Shown here: positions 11,274 to 21,467 of the stretch, in pieces
Layout: every line of letters starts with the position of its first letter
How positions within the stretch are numbered: the first letter of the stretch is position 1
Source: Lepus europaeus
Lineage: Eukaryota > Chordata > Mammalia > Lagomorpha > Leporidae
Assembly: GCF_033115175.1 (NCBI RefSeq)
Contig: NC_084829.1
Coordinates: 15,016,496-15,080,495 of the forward strand
Direction: 5' to 3'
Length of the DNA stretch: 64,000 nt
The notes under the pieces: model-generated
The model's input: only the letters and a program-made list of their open reading frames with translations
Databases searched by the model: none
Told to the model about the DNA's origin: nothing
Position numbers and translations under genes: made by a program

Positions 11274-11296
11274 GCCGCCGCCGCCGCCGCCGCCGC
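11274..11296 (+). repeat. (GCC)n trinucleotide repeat in the leader
   Basis: Seven to eight GCC/CCG units close to the presumed start site. Such repeats are structure-prone in RNA and often length-variable. Confidence 0.9.
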
Positions 11297-11383
11297 TGGA
11301 GTTGACTCTTCTGCTCGCACTGCCGCTGCAGCGCAAACGTGACTTCAACATTTTTAATTTATCTTTCCCCTTTCTTTTCCAAG

Positions 11384-11389
11384 ATGTAA
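11384..11389 (+). other. Start-stop upstream codon pair ATG TAA
   Basis: An ATG immediately followed by TAA in the JARID2 leader, in context CCAAGATGTAAC (A at -3). Minimal uORFs of this kind are known to stall ribosomes in other mRNAs; the effect here is inferred. Confidence 0.75.
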
Positions 11390-11426
11390 CTACAGATCAG
11401 ACACTAAGGACCTTCGCGTTTCGCCG

Positions 11427-11432
11427 ATGTAG
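11427..11432 (+). other. Second start-stop pair ATG TAG
   Basis: ATG followed directly by TAG in TTCGCCGATGTAGTTT, 38 bases after the first pair. Position -3 is C, a weaker context. Confidence 0.75.
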
Positions 11433-11470
11433 TTTTTGGAGGAAAAAGGGGGGGAGTGAAGGGCGTCGGT

Positions 11471-11503
11471 TTTTTTTTTTTTTTTGTGTGTGTGTGTGTG
11501 TGT
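11471..11503 (+). repeat. T-run and (GT)n in the leader
   Basis: About 15 T followed by about 8 GT units, just before the third upstream ORF. Likely to be length-polymorphic. Confidence 0.9.
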
Positions 11504-11533
11504 ATGTGTTTCGGAGGAAATTTTCCATTATGA
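11504..11533 (+). other. uORF of 9 codons (MCFGGNFPL)
   Basis: Opens at the end of the GT repeat. Its TGA shares bases with the ATG of the next uORF as ATGA (11530-11533). No functional peptide is implied. Confidence 0.7.
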
Positions 11534-11550
11534 GTGTTTTACGAAAGTGA
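11530..11550 (+). other. uORF of 6 codons (MSVLRK)
   Basis: Starts inside the stop of the previous uORF. Position -3 is T, so initiation is expected to be weak unless it occurs by reinitiation. Confidence 0.7.
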
Positions 11551-11735
11551 ATTTTTTTTTGTTTGCTTCGTTCGTCTTTGGCTCTTTTTTTTTCCTTCTC
11601 AATTTCGGATTTATTTCAAGGCGAATCTGGCTTTGGGGGAAGAGGAAGAAAAGTCGGATTACAAGATCAGCCACCACCAACAACAATAAAAACCACCAGG
11701 ATATTTTTTTGCAAATTTCTGACGGCTTTAAATTC

Positions 11736-11783
11736 ATGAAGCAATTGTCCCCTCTTGCAATCAGCATTTGGATCTCAGAATGA
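11736..11783 (+). other. uORF of 15 codons overlapping the JARID2 start as ATGA
   Basis: Encodes MKQLSPLAISIWISE and stops with the TGA at 11781-11783, which overlaps the JARID2 ATG at 11780-11782. Its start context is weak (T at -3) whereas the JARID2 ATG has A at -3, so leaky scanning should be substantial. Ribosomes that do translate it end exactly at the main start, a layout that permits termination-reinitiation. Whether it is translated is unknown. Confidence 0.75.
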
Positions 11784-11824
11784 GCAAGGAAAGACCCAAG
11801 AGGAATATCATCCAGAAGAAATAC
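11780..11824 (+). CDS. JARID2: JARID2 first coding exon (partial gene)
   Basis: Encodes MSKERPKRNIIQKKY, which I recognise as the N-terminus of Jumonji/ARID protein 2, followed by a consensus GTAAGT donor exactly on a codon boundary. The full protein has about 1,240 residues with JmjN, ARID, JmjC and zinc-finger regions; none of those is in this window. JARID2 works in the nucleus as a PRC2 accessory subunit: it helps recruit and stimulate the EZH2 methyltransferase, while its own JmjC domain is regarded as catalytically dead. These first residues are basic (KERPKR, QKK). The start is supported by A at -3, an upstream in-frame TAA at 11729 and agreement with the known N-terminus. The leader suggests translational control. 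The remaining exons lie beyond 64000. Confidence 0.93.
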
Positions 11825-11830
11825 GTAAGT
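11825..11830 (+). other. JARID2: JARID2 exon 1 splice donor
   Basis: GTAAGT after TAC, a strong U1 match and phase 0. It opens an intron of at least 52 kb within this window. Confidence 0.9.
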
Positions 11831-13120
11831 GCTCCTAACAACACAGCCTCTGGCTTGCAGTTTTAAGCAATGGCTGTGAATGTCAAGTTTATAGATAATT
11901 CTGCAGCTGAAGGGCTTTAAACACAGCGTCCGAGAAGGCTGTTTTCTTTCTTTTCTGAAAGGGCTTCTCGGGCAAAGTCGTGTCTGCCTAGTTTGGCTGA
12001 AAAGCCAGATTGGTGTATGATATCTCAAGTGAATAAATTGACCTCGAATGACACAACCATAATCTAGTTTTAGATTGAAAGGCGAAGGGTTTTGGTGGAG
12101 CTTGGGGTGGTGGTGGTGGGGGTGCTGCGGTAAGGTAACTAAACTGCATTCTCCGGTGGATTTGGCCCCATATTGCACTTTGCACATGGAGATGAGGCCA
12201 TGTTATTATTATTAATGCTATTTGGAAAATCGCGTAAGGCATGTGTGTTGGAAGCCCTTTTAAGTTCAATTGAGGGTCCGATTATGGCGATCTTCTCTCT
12301 GCACTGGTACATCGCATTTAATGTATGTGGTCGTTTTGGCTTATCTGGTTTGCAGCATGAACCAGTTGGGAATCATGTTACAGCATATGCATTTGTTGGG
12401 ATTGACTTTAATAATGAGACTGGTTTTGTTTAAAAAATTCTTGGTTTCCAGTTTTAGGGGAAAAAGAGATACACGCTGGCTAATGTTTTCAAGAATGTAT
12501 GTTAATGCACATGGAAGTGACCACAAATAATTTTCCCCTGCTAACTGGGTTTGTGAAATTGGGCGATTATTCAGAGATTTGAATGGTTTGGGATAGTTGA
12601 ATTTGTTTTGTGCATAGTACAGCTACATTTTGATTGGCATAGGGAGTGTTTTTGTTTTGTGTGTGGTGGCTTTTTTTTAAGTTTGGGGAGGAGGACTGAG
12701 GGGGACCGAGGGATTAACCAAATATGCACTGGAGTGATCGGTGATTAGCTGCATGCTTTAAAGCGCTTAAAAAAAAAAAAAAACCAGAAGGCCAAATGAA
12801 CACATATTAGGAATATGTAGGATTATAAGAAAGTTTTATTTAAGTCGAGTGAACAAATTGGTGTTAGCATTGTCCCTTTCTCGTCGGTGTGGTGTGTGTA
12901 ATGGGAGATGACCTTCGGGGAAGTGGTTCCGTACAAAATATATTTAATGGAAAAGCCGAATGTGTCTTCTGGAGGCTGATGCTAATCTAGACACGTAAAC
13001 TTCAACTAGGAAAGAAAGCAAGGTTCAATAATGGAGCCTAACTTAGAAAGCTGTTCCACAAAGAATTTAGGAATTAAAATACATCCGCATTGCAGAGGGC
13101 TGGGTGGAATGCAAAGGACT
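11831..13120. other. Proximal intron 1, repeat-free
   Basis: AT-richer than the flanking islands, with no SINE, LINE or LTR recognised. Notable only for an A-run at 12770-12783 and palindrome-like GCATATGC near 12383. The absence of repeats beside a developmental promoter fits regulatory constraint, but no specific element is identified. Confidence 0.6.
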
Positions 13121-13827
13121 AGTTTAAACTCGGGCCGTAGAAACTGCATGGAGACAGCCTGCCTGAGCGTGGACGCCTTCCCGGGGCACGTCCGTTTCGG
13201 ATGCAGGCACAAAGCAGACGGGGTAGAACTTGGACAAGAGCCGCCCCCGCCTCCCCATTCCGGACCTCGTCAAGTTGCAGCGCGGCATGGGCCGGTTTTT
13301 TGTTGCGGGCGGTCCGCTGGTGGTGTTGAGGCCGGGTGTCCAGCCGCCGGCCCGGAGGCAGCGCACGGGTTAACGTGCCCGGAGCGTAGCCTGTCCTCCC
13401 TACGGGCCCGAGCCGGCGGCGGAAGGAGGGCGCCCCGGGGTCGCGGCGGGCGGGCGGGCGCGCGGCCTGTAGGGGGCAGGCTGCAGGCTCCGGGCTTCGG
13501 GCTCCGGGCTCCGGGCAGGCGGGCGCCGGGCTCCCAGGCCGGCTCGCGGGCGGGCAGGCGGGGGCGAGCACGGCGGGGGCGTGCCGGGGCGGGGGCGCGC
13601 GGCGCGCAGGCAGAGCATGGCGGCGCGGCCGGCCTCGCCCGCTCCCCGCGGCCCTGCCCGCCGGCTCCGACGCAGGCTTCGGAGCAACAGGTTCAGCGGG
13701 AGAGACGTCGGCGCGGCCCCTCGCCAGGCCCCGACCCTCCCCGCGCCGCGCGCCCGCGCCGCCGGCCCCTCCCTCCGCCCCCCGCGGCTCCCGGCCCCCG
13801 GCCGCTCCCGGCCGCGTTCTGTTGTCA

Positions 13828-13841
13828 TTGTGACGTCACAA
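13828..13841. promoter_or_regulatory. Palindromic CRE (CREB/ATF site) 1
   Basis: TTGTGACGTCACAA, a perfect 14-base palindrome centred on TGACGTCA. Confidence 0.85.
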
Positions 13842-13875
13842 AGGGTCGTGCCCGGGTGGAAACGTCCTCTCCACC

Positions 13876-13885
13876 GTGACGTCAC
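13876..13885. promoter_or_regulatory. Palindromic CRE (CREB/ATF site) 2
   Basis: GTGACGTCAC, a second perfect CRE with its core 46 bases after the first, both upstream of the 14043 donor. Confidence 0.85.
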
Positions 13886-14042
13886 AAGTCGGGCGAGAGG
13901 TTCCAGGCGCCGCGGGGCTGCCGAGGAAGGGGAGAGCGGGGCGGGGGCTGCGGCGGCGCGGGGCTGCGGCGCGAGAGGAGGACGAGCAGGAGGACGCGCT
14001 GGGCCTTTGCGTTCTGCCGTGGATCGCTGCACTTCCCACCAG

Positions 14043-14048
14043 GTGAGC
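14043..14048 (+). other. Candidate splice donor of the alternative first exon
   Basis: CCACCAG|GTGAGC is a near-consensus donor at the 3' edge of the second island, the usual place for a CpG-island first-exon boundary. Confidence 0.55.
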
Positions 14049-14060
14049 ACAGGAGCCTCG

Positions 14061-15350
14061 ACCCCCCGGAGGGTGCCCGAGGACCTTGCTCTGAGGCCAC
14101 TTGGGTTGGGAGCGGGTCGGGGCGCCGCCTCCGCAGGAATGTCTGCTTTCCTGTGCCAGTGCCCCTGATGGGTGTTGCGGTCCTGCTGAGCTTCTGCGCC
14201 ACTCACCAGTGCTAGTGGAAAGGAAGGCGAGTGAATTCAGCGAAAGCTTTGCTTTGTTGGCAGCCCATCTGGTGGATTCAGCCACTTTATCACTTTCTGT
14301 TGTGTGGGGGTGTGTTGGTAGGGTTCGGCCTTTCTGGAAGACTTGCAAGTACCAGGGTTCAGATTTCTGTCTTGCTGTGCCTACTGAGTAATTTTGAGGG
14401 GCTAAGCGAGGGAAGACTTGTACATCTACATAGAGGCACATAGTGCGCCTCTGAGTTGGATGGTGTCTGGAAGTAGTGCTTCTGCGCAGGGGCGAGGCTC
14501 ACATTCTGGGTCTGCCTTCTCTGGAAACTGGAAAACATCGTCTCTGCCTTTGCCGCTTACAAGGCACGAGAGGATCACCAGTGTGAGACATGTAACACAG
14601 GACGCTGCTTCATGTGTGAGATGGCATTGTGGCATTGTGACTTGAGCTGGTGGAAGACAGCAAATTGCCTGCAGTTGATCTCAAAAGCCTTAGATGCCTG
14701 CCAAGTTGCCATTTAGTTTTTGCCTTAGGAAAGAAGAATTTGGGGGTATGATTGTGATGGTAGGCTTCGGGAGCAATGATTGTTATATTTCTGATTAAGT
14801 GGCATCATTGAGAAACTCATAAATTGCAGGGTAATCCTGTCTTAATTGTGTCGGGCATGACTCCCACTACAGTACCTTAAATAACTGGAGACATTTGCCT
14901 TTTAAAGTCCCAATTCACTTGCATGATAAAAACAGTTGCATATTTGCTCTGTGGATCATTTCTGTCTCTCCACTGATTGGTTTTCCTGGGGAGAATAACA
15001 GTATTACCAAACTTTACAATCATTTGATCGTTGCATTAGAACAGGAGTTTGAAATAATAATAAAGAAAATCTGCCATGGAACTAAGGTGGGAAAAAAGAC
15101 GGATTTGATTTCTAGGCCAGCTCAAGCAGAATTTGTACCACTAGACTGCAAGTTTTAAATATTTTGTTTTCTGATGTACAAGTGGAGTTTGATTAAAAAA
15201 AAAAAAAAAACCAGAGAAAGTGTATGTCATGAGGTACAAAAGCCAGATTTATTTGTTGCAGTTACATAAAGTTGGAAAAAGCAAGAAAGAACTACATTGA
15301 AATATAGTGGTCAGGTTTATGAGTTCAGTTTTTGTTTATTCTTTTCTCCC
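14061..15350. other. Intron 1, unique sequence
   Basis: No SINE or gene recognised. It completes a SINE-free span from 9507 to 15350. An A-run lies at 15196-15210. Confidence 0.6.
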
Positions 15351-15615
15351 AGTTTTTTTTTTTTTAAAGATTTTATTTATTTATTTGACATGTAGAGTTA
15401 CAGACAGTGAGAGAGACAGATAGGTCTTCCTTTTGTTGGTTCACTCCCCAAATGACTGCAATGGCCAGAGCTGTGCCCATCCGAAGCCAGGAGTCGGGAG
15501 TCAAGCACTTGGGCCATCCCCAACTGCCCTCCCAGGCCACAACAGAGAGCTGGACTGGAAGAGGAGCAGCCAAGACCAGAACCGGCGCCCATATGGGGTG
15601 CCGGCCCCTCTCCCG
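15351..15615 (-). repeat. CSINE
   Basis: T-run, AAGATTTTATTTATTTATTT, GACATGTAGAGTTACAG, and ends CATATGGGGTGCCGGCCCC. First SINE after the promoter region. Confidence 0.92.
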
Positions 15616-17805
15616 GTTTTAAACACATGTACATTTGGGTTATTCTGTAGTTTTAGGGGGTGGCATTTTCAGAAGTTATTTAATTGCTACCTCTTCCGCT
15701 TTCTTGGACTGTTCATATGGCTTTTCCTCTACTAGCAATAGAAAGTCTTGAACTTTGTCACAGGTCTAGGACAGACAATTCAGCAACCATCTCTGTATAG
15801 AGAGTACTGAAGGTAATCTAAAATGTTACAAAAATTTTAAAATTAGAAATAAATTCATGTCCATAAAAATACAACTTGGTTATTAGCCCTTGGATGATTG
15901 ACTTGTGGGTCTTCATAGCCACTGACCCAGATAGCCAGTTGGAGTTATTTGGTACCTATAGAAGGTATAGTGGGTGTTTTTCCTGCACTGTAGGTTAAAC
16001 CAGTCCCTGTTACTGGCTGAAGGCCATTGACTTGCTTCCAGGTGTCTTGGAAATAACCCCAACTAAAGTGTTATTATATCCTGCTCCAAAAGTCATTTAA
16101 ACTTTGGTCTTTCACAAAGAGGAGATCTTTTCTAGTAAATAACTGGTATCTGTGACATTCAGAGTAGAACCAGTTTCCTCTTTTCCTTTCAAAGAAGACT
16201 GGGAAATTGATCCTACATTAAAAACACTTGGTAAAAGGGTAAATTGTAGTATTTTTAAGCTAGTGGTTTGTACTTGATTATGATGGTCATGTCCTAAAGC
16301 TCCTAATATTACTGGTACAAGTCTCAGTTTTACAGTAACAGCTAACCACCATCTCCCTCTATGTAACCTACTAGCCTTTGGCTGCAGAATGTCCTGGGTA
16401 GCTGATAACCCTGCCTGAAGCTCTTGGCCAGTGGTTAGCTCTGGGGTGTGCCTTTGTCCCCTTTGGCTTTCACCCAGAAGGCTTGCCAAGTGTCAGTTGT
16501 TTGTTCCCAAATCTGGTTATTCCAGTTGGGCTTATTATTGTAATTACAGTTAAATATTATGTAAGCCTTGAAATTAGTGTGAAGAGTTGGTTTCTGTGAA
16601 AACTAAGTTGACTGTTTTGAGGAAGATGATACAAGTTGGTAAAAGAAAAAAAATAAGACTATTCAATTAAGTATGGGCCAGACATTTAAAAAGATGTTGG
16701 GAAAAATATGTATGGATTCTTCATACACAGTGTTTCACAAGTGATTCCCTTTTAAGAACCAATTGTGCCCAGATTCCTTCCCTAGCAAACAAAAAAGCAT
16801 AAGGTGAACAAGAACTCTAAAAAGACTGGGAACCAGGAATAAGGCCTATGTCCAAAAATTTGCATGTCAAAGTAGACTTACATGTTGAAGTTGAAAAAAA
16901 CAATACTAAGGAATGGTTTTTTGCCTAATGTGTTTGTTTCCATTAACTGACCAACTTCTGGTCTCTTACCTGTGATAAGAGTGTTGTTTACTGTGTTCAG
17001 ACAATCCCCAAATACCAAACTAAACTCCCTGTCTCATTCATGCCATGTAACATAGATAAAATATGGATCAGTTTAGAGTAGCCCCACTGAGGTGACCTGC
17101 ATTACTTCTGGAGTTAAATGTGCCTTTCATTGGATGGCAGGAAGCAGGAAAATTACTGGTTTTATACCAATCCATGGAGTTCAGAAGCTTGTGTTTTGTA
17201 ATTGGCCACTTGAATGATATTCTCTTACTTAAGAGATAACTGCTAAAAGTCTGTTCTGTTGGAAATCCTTAAGTTACCATTAATGAAAATGAGGCAAGTC
17301 TCCCTAGTTTGAATCAGTTATCTTTTTTTTTTTTTTTCTAAGCTTCAGATAACTGCAGTTTATTTCTGTGATTTGCTAACACAATCTCTCTTACATTCCC
17401 TGAGTCTCCATTTTTCTGGTTCCTTTTGTCCATAAAGCCTTTCCCATATTTGCAGACTTTTTCATTCCCAGAGGTGGGAACTCTGGAGACTTTTGTTTTC
17501 TGAAGCTCTTATATCTCTTTTTCTGTAGACAGTTGGAGTGAGTGAGGTTTTTTTCATTATCCTTTTAAGTTTTAATCTATCTTGCGATGTCGATCAACCC
17601 TATAGCCTTCTGGCAGCCTCAGACTCTTTATAATAAATTTTTTTCCCCATTTAATTCTGCTTCAGAATAAAATCATTAAAAAAGTGGAGTTGACCCCTGT
17701 AGGAAGTCACCCACAGTTTTGCTTCTGGTGGAGGAATCCTGCCTGCTTCCAGAACTTCCTGTTCCTATCACTTTTTGCAGGTGGCTTTTATCTTTCTTGC
17801 TGTCT
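15616..17805. other. Intron 1, 2.2 kb without recognised repeats
   Basis: No gene, SINE or LINE noticed; a T-run at 17324-17337 precedes CTAAGCTTCAG. The longest ORF (16112-16489, minus) has no family features. Confidence 0.55.
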
Positions 17806-18166
17806 TTTTTTTTTTTTTTTTTTTTTTTTTTTGTATTTTTGAGGCAGAGTGGACAGTGAGAGAGAGAGACAGAGAGAAAGGTCTTCCTTTGCCGTTGGTT
17901 CACCCTCCAATGGCCGCCGTGGCCGGCGCGCTGCCGGCGCACCACGCTGATCCGAAGGCAGGAGCCAGGTGCTTATCCTGGTCTCCCATGCAGGTGCAGG
18001 GCCCAAGCACTTGGGCCATCCTCCACTGCACTCCCTGGCCACAGCAGAGAGCTGGCCTGGAAGAGGGGCAACCGGGACAGAATCCGGCACCCCGACTGGG
18101 ACTAGAACCTGGTGTGCCGGCGCCGCAAGGCGGAGGATTAGCCTGTTGAGCCACGGCGCCTGCCAT
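17806..18166 (-). repeat. CSINE, young GC-rich subtype
   Basis: Starts with a T-run of about 28 and carries GGCAGAGTGGACAGTGAG, TTTGCCGTTGGTTCACCC and GCCGGCGCGCTGCCGGCGC. Ends AGCCACGGCGCCTGCC. The long tail and intact CpGs suggest youth. Confidence 0.93.
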
Positions 18167-18456
18167 TTCTTGCTGTCTTAGAGTCAGAATGTCTGGGATT
18201 GGAAAGGGCCCATGTTTTACAGAGGCAGATATTGTCCCAGAGTGCAAAGTCTAGGTCATATCAGAGTGAGCAGCCACAGCTAGAGTATAATCCTGAACCT
18301 CCGGGTCCTTGGGTTACTTTCCTTTTCTGCCACAGTTAGTCTTGCCACAGATGTCGCTGTTGTTGTGAGGATGCTGCCCACCTCTCCTGGGGCTCTGTGG
18401 TACTTGAAGGGCTTGGATCGTATAAAATCCTTTGAGATAGCCACATAACACCTAAC

Positions 18457-18460
<4 letters not shown>

Positions 18461-18495
<35 letters not shown>
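18461..18495. repeat. (TC)n microsatellite
   Basis: About 17 TC units directly before the T-run of the next antisense SINE. Confidence 0.95.
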
Positions 18496-18502
<7 letters not shown>

Positions 18503-18833
18503 AAAGTTTATTTATTTGGAAGGTAGAGCAACAGAGGGAGGGAGAGATGCAGAGAGTGAAGGGGAGAAAGAGGTAAGAGGTCTGCCATCCACCAGTTCAT
18601 ATCCTAAATATGCCTGCAACAGGTGCAGCTGTGCTAGGCCAGGTGGAAGCAAGGAGCCCTGGGACTCCATGTGAGCAGGAACCCAAGTACTTGGGCAGTA
18701 ATTGCTGCCCCTCAGGTACATTAGCAGGAAGCTGGATTGGAAGCAGAGGAGGCAGATCTCTAGCTGGCTGATAAGGGATGCAGGTGTCCCAAGCCGCAGC
18801 TGATCCTCCGCTGCATCACAGCACCTGCCCCAC
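18496..18833 (-). repeat. CSINE, older copy
   Basis: AAAGTTTATTTATTTGGAAGG, AGCAACAGAGGGAGGGAGAG, ends CACAGCACCTGCCCC. Substantially diverged. Confidence 0.88.
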
Positions 18834-20428
18834 ACCCAATCCTCTTGAAAGCCCTGTGAAGAGAAGACTCAGTTCTGAAGTAACCACCCACGTTTCTGGT
18901 TTTCATAGTGAGTTCACATGAGAAGGGCTTTTTGAGTCCATTTTACAGAAGAGAAGCCAAGATGAATATACTGGCCAGATGGTTAAAGGCCGAGATTCCT
19001 CCCCACTTTCTGGTTTAGATACAATAGAAGTAAAATGAATGATCAGTGTAGCCCTGAGAAGGGGAGAAAAGATCATAAAAAGAGCTCTTGATAGCCTTTG
19101 AAGAGGCGTTCTGTTTCAGAAAGTTGGGGAAATGAGGGCAGGTTTGTCAGCTTCCAAGAACAGGAGTGTGTCAGTCTCAAGTACATGTTTGTGTTTGTTT
19201 TTCTAAAGCACCAGCTGGTGGAGCTACCCCCTTATCCCCAGCTGGCTGTCTTCTTTAGTCATCATTGGAAGAGAGCTGAGATAGATCCTGGTACTCCTTG
19301 GGGCTGGCTAGTTATGTACTATACTTTCAGAAGTGTCCCCAGCACTCTGTGGGGTGCACCTGAGGGCCATTGTAGACTGCAGAGGTAGGTTCTCCTGACC
19401 TATCCAAACTGACTTGATTTCCCAGTGATGTGACGAAGTTGGCTTCAGTACTGCCTTTACTGCTCGAGAACACTTGGGGGAATCATTTGCCCTTATCTAC
19501 AAGAGGGGCTTCACCATCCATTAAACAAAGACTGTCCAGATGTGTGAATGAGGCAGCATGTGTGCTGGGAACAGTGTACATAATTACGTGTTCATAGGAA
19601 AGATACTGGATTTGAGGGAGAGAAACTCAACTGGCCTTGAGAGTTAGTGCTGGCTTACAAGCCTAAATTGGATTTTAGTCTAATTCTGTCATGTTTAAGT
19701 TCTGTCAGTCTCCACCACCCATGAAGTGGGAAGTCCATGAACATTGAAATCTCATCCATAGCACTGTTTTATTACCATGATCCTAGAAGGTTAACTGAAT
19801 ATATAATCTTATATTGTTCCTCCATCCTCCCAGTAAAGCTCTTTTCTCAATCACATTTTGTTCTTAAATACAACCAGGAATAATTTTCAGCAATGTCCTT
19901 TTGTGGGAGAGGTGTGAGAGGGATGGGCAGTGTCTGCTGTCTATCAGGAGATCCCTGGCTAACTGGACAGCAGCCCAGGTTTCTCTAGTGACTGAGTAAT
20001 CCAGGAGAATGTTGGAGACCTTTTGGCCCCCCTTTTATTGCTATCTTATAAAATCTGGGTGGTTCTTTCTCCATTATTTTCTAACTGCCATTTTGATGAG
20101 GGCTTGGTCTACAATGGTTGAGTGTATTATCTCTTGGTTCTCATTTCTGCCAGCTGTTAAAGTATTTGGTGCTTGTGGGGGCAGATACGGGTGCCAAAAG
20201 GAAATGAGAAGGGATTAGGACTAAACATGTGTTTCTTGTGTTTGTTTATTCCTTCCATAGGTTTGCAGAAAGGGGTGGAATGAATGCTTATTCTGTTAAG
20301 TAGTAGTGCTTTGTGTGTGCTTGTATGCCTTCCCACAACTACTAGTACATGAGCTTTAGGAATGAAATGCTTCAGATTTGGACAGGCTTGTTTTGAGTAT
20401 GTGGATAGTAGACAAGGTTGGAAATATG
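18834..20428. other. Intron 1, unique with MIR-like debris
   Basis: Around 19430-19600 there is MIR-like wording (ACTTGGGGGAATCATTTGCC, then CCATTAAACAAAGACTG). No gene seen. Confidence 0.5.
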
Positions 20429-20686
20429 AACTTATTATTTTTTTAATTTGACAGAGAGAGAGAGACAGAGAGAAAGGTCTTCTTTCCGTTGGCTCACCCC
20501 ACAAATGGCTGCTACGGGTTGGAGCTATGCCAATCTGAAGCCAGGAGCCAGGTGCTTCCTCCTTGTCTCCCATGTGGGTGCAGGGCCCAAGCACTTGGGC
20601 CATCCTCCACTGCACTCCCGGGCCACAGCAGAGAGCTGGACTAGAATCTGGTGCCCATATGAGATGCTGGCGCTGCAGGCGAAATA
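20429..20686 (-). repeat. CSINE
   Basis: TTATTTTTTTAATTTGACAGAGAGAG, TTTCCGTTGGCTCACCCC, ends CATATGAGATGCTGGCGC. The 5' end of the element is slightly truncated. Confidence 0.9.
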
Positions 20687-21136
20687 TGAACTGAGTTCAA
20701 GTTTGCCTGTGTGACCCTGGGAAAGACAGGAGGACTTGCTGAACTGCTTTCTCATCTGAAAGATTTGTTCCTTGCACTTCAGGCTTGTAGCTGGGAGAGC
20801 CAGTGACGTTTCTGGTGTGAAAGCACTTTGTAAACTGCCTATTGCTGCAGAAATGCTAAAGCGTTATTATTACACAGTTGGAAATCACCAATCCGGAGAC
20901 ATCAGGCTTGCTGTGGCCTTCTTGGCTGACTCAGAGATTAATGAATGCAATGAATTTTACACTTAAACCAAGTGAATAGCTTGCAACAGATTCCTTTGGG
21001 GTACTAGACAGAGCTTTAAAGATTAGAAGGTGATGTAATCACCCATACTCTACTCCATTTTGATTCTTGATCTTTCCTTTCAGCCAACCATCCATATCTG
21101 GGTGGTGAATTGGAAAGGAGGGATAGACTGAGACAC
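20687..21136. other. Intron 1 spacer
   Basis: Begins with MIR-like sequence (GTTCAAGTTTGCCTGTGTGACC ... TTTCTCATCTGAAAG at about 20695-20765). Otherwise no feature seen. Confidence 0.5.
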
Positions 21137-21467
21137 TTTTTTTTTTTTTTTTGACAGGCAGAGTGGATAGAGAGAGAGAGACAGAGAGAAAGGTCTTCCT
21201 TTTTGCCGTTGGTTCACCCTCCAATGGCCACTGCGGTCGGCGCATCGTGCTGATCCGAAGCCAGGAGCCAGGTGCTTCTCCTGGTCTCCCATGTGGGGGC
21301 AGGGCCCAAGCACTCGGGCCATCCTCCACTGCCTTCCCGGGCCATAGCAGAGAGCTGGCCTGGAAGAGGGGCAACCGGGATAGAATCCGGCGCCCCAACC
21401 GGGACTAGAACCCGGTGTGCCGGCGCCGCAAGGCAGAGGATTAGCCTGTTAAGCCACAGCGCCGGCT
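21137..21467 (-). repeat. CSINE, young GC-rich subtype
   Basis: T-run, GACAGGCAGAGTGGATAG, GCCACTGCGGTCGGCGCATC, AACCCGGTGTGCCGGCGCCG, ending CACAGCGCCGGC. Confidence 0.94.

Larger units (their letters stand above)
9507..11350 (+). promoter_or_regulatory. JARID2: JARID2 promoter CpG island
   Basis: Dense in G, C and CpG and free of interspersed repeats. It contains GC boxes, a CCAAT motif at 10544-10548, ZNF143-like and YY1-like sites, a TATA box and the start of the leader. Long ORFs on both strands here reflect the scarcity of stop codons in GC-rich DNA. The strand is that of the JARID2 transcript; the upstream part may also drive antisense transcription. CpG statistics were judged by eye. 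Confidence 0.88.
11210..11779 (+). other. JARID2: JARID2 exon 1, 5' untranslated leader (start approximate)
   Basis: The segment from the predicted start to the JARID2 ATG. It contains a GCC repeat, T-runs, a GT repeat and five short upstream ORFs. An in-frame TAA at 11729-11731 with no in-frame ATG after it confirms that the main ORF starts at 11780. The 5' boundary is inferred only from the TATA box. Confidence 0.7.
13617..14042 (+). other. Candidate alternative first exon, open and in phase with JARID2 exon 2
   Basis: An ATG at 13617 in strong context (A at -3, G at +4) opens 142 codons starting MAARPASPAP. The frame stays open to a CAG|GTGAGC donor at 14042/14043. The donor falls on a codon boundary, the same phase as the exon 1 donor, so splicing to JARID2 exon 2 would keep frame. 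Caution: this DNA has few stops by composition, the frame also stays open upstream, and both CREs lie inside this stretch. A CRE-driven start would more naturally fall at about 13920-14000 and give a short, ATG-less, noncoding exon. The donor and alternative promoter are better supported than the coding potential. Confidence 0.4.
13120..14060 (+). promoter_or_regulatory. Second CpG island, candidate alternative JARID2 promoter
   Basis: About 0.9 kb of very GC-rich, CpG-dense DNA 1.3-2.2 kb inside intron 1. It contains GC-rich runs, a short GGGCTCCGGGCTTC-type tandem at about 13490-13520, two CRE palindromes and a donor at 14043. It is separated from the first island by AT-rich DNA and so is a distinct island. 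Confidence 0.75.

Noticed and set aside
13400..14206. 268-codon minus-strand ORF in the second island
   Set aside because: Same compositional artefact; low complexity and no recognisable family.
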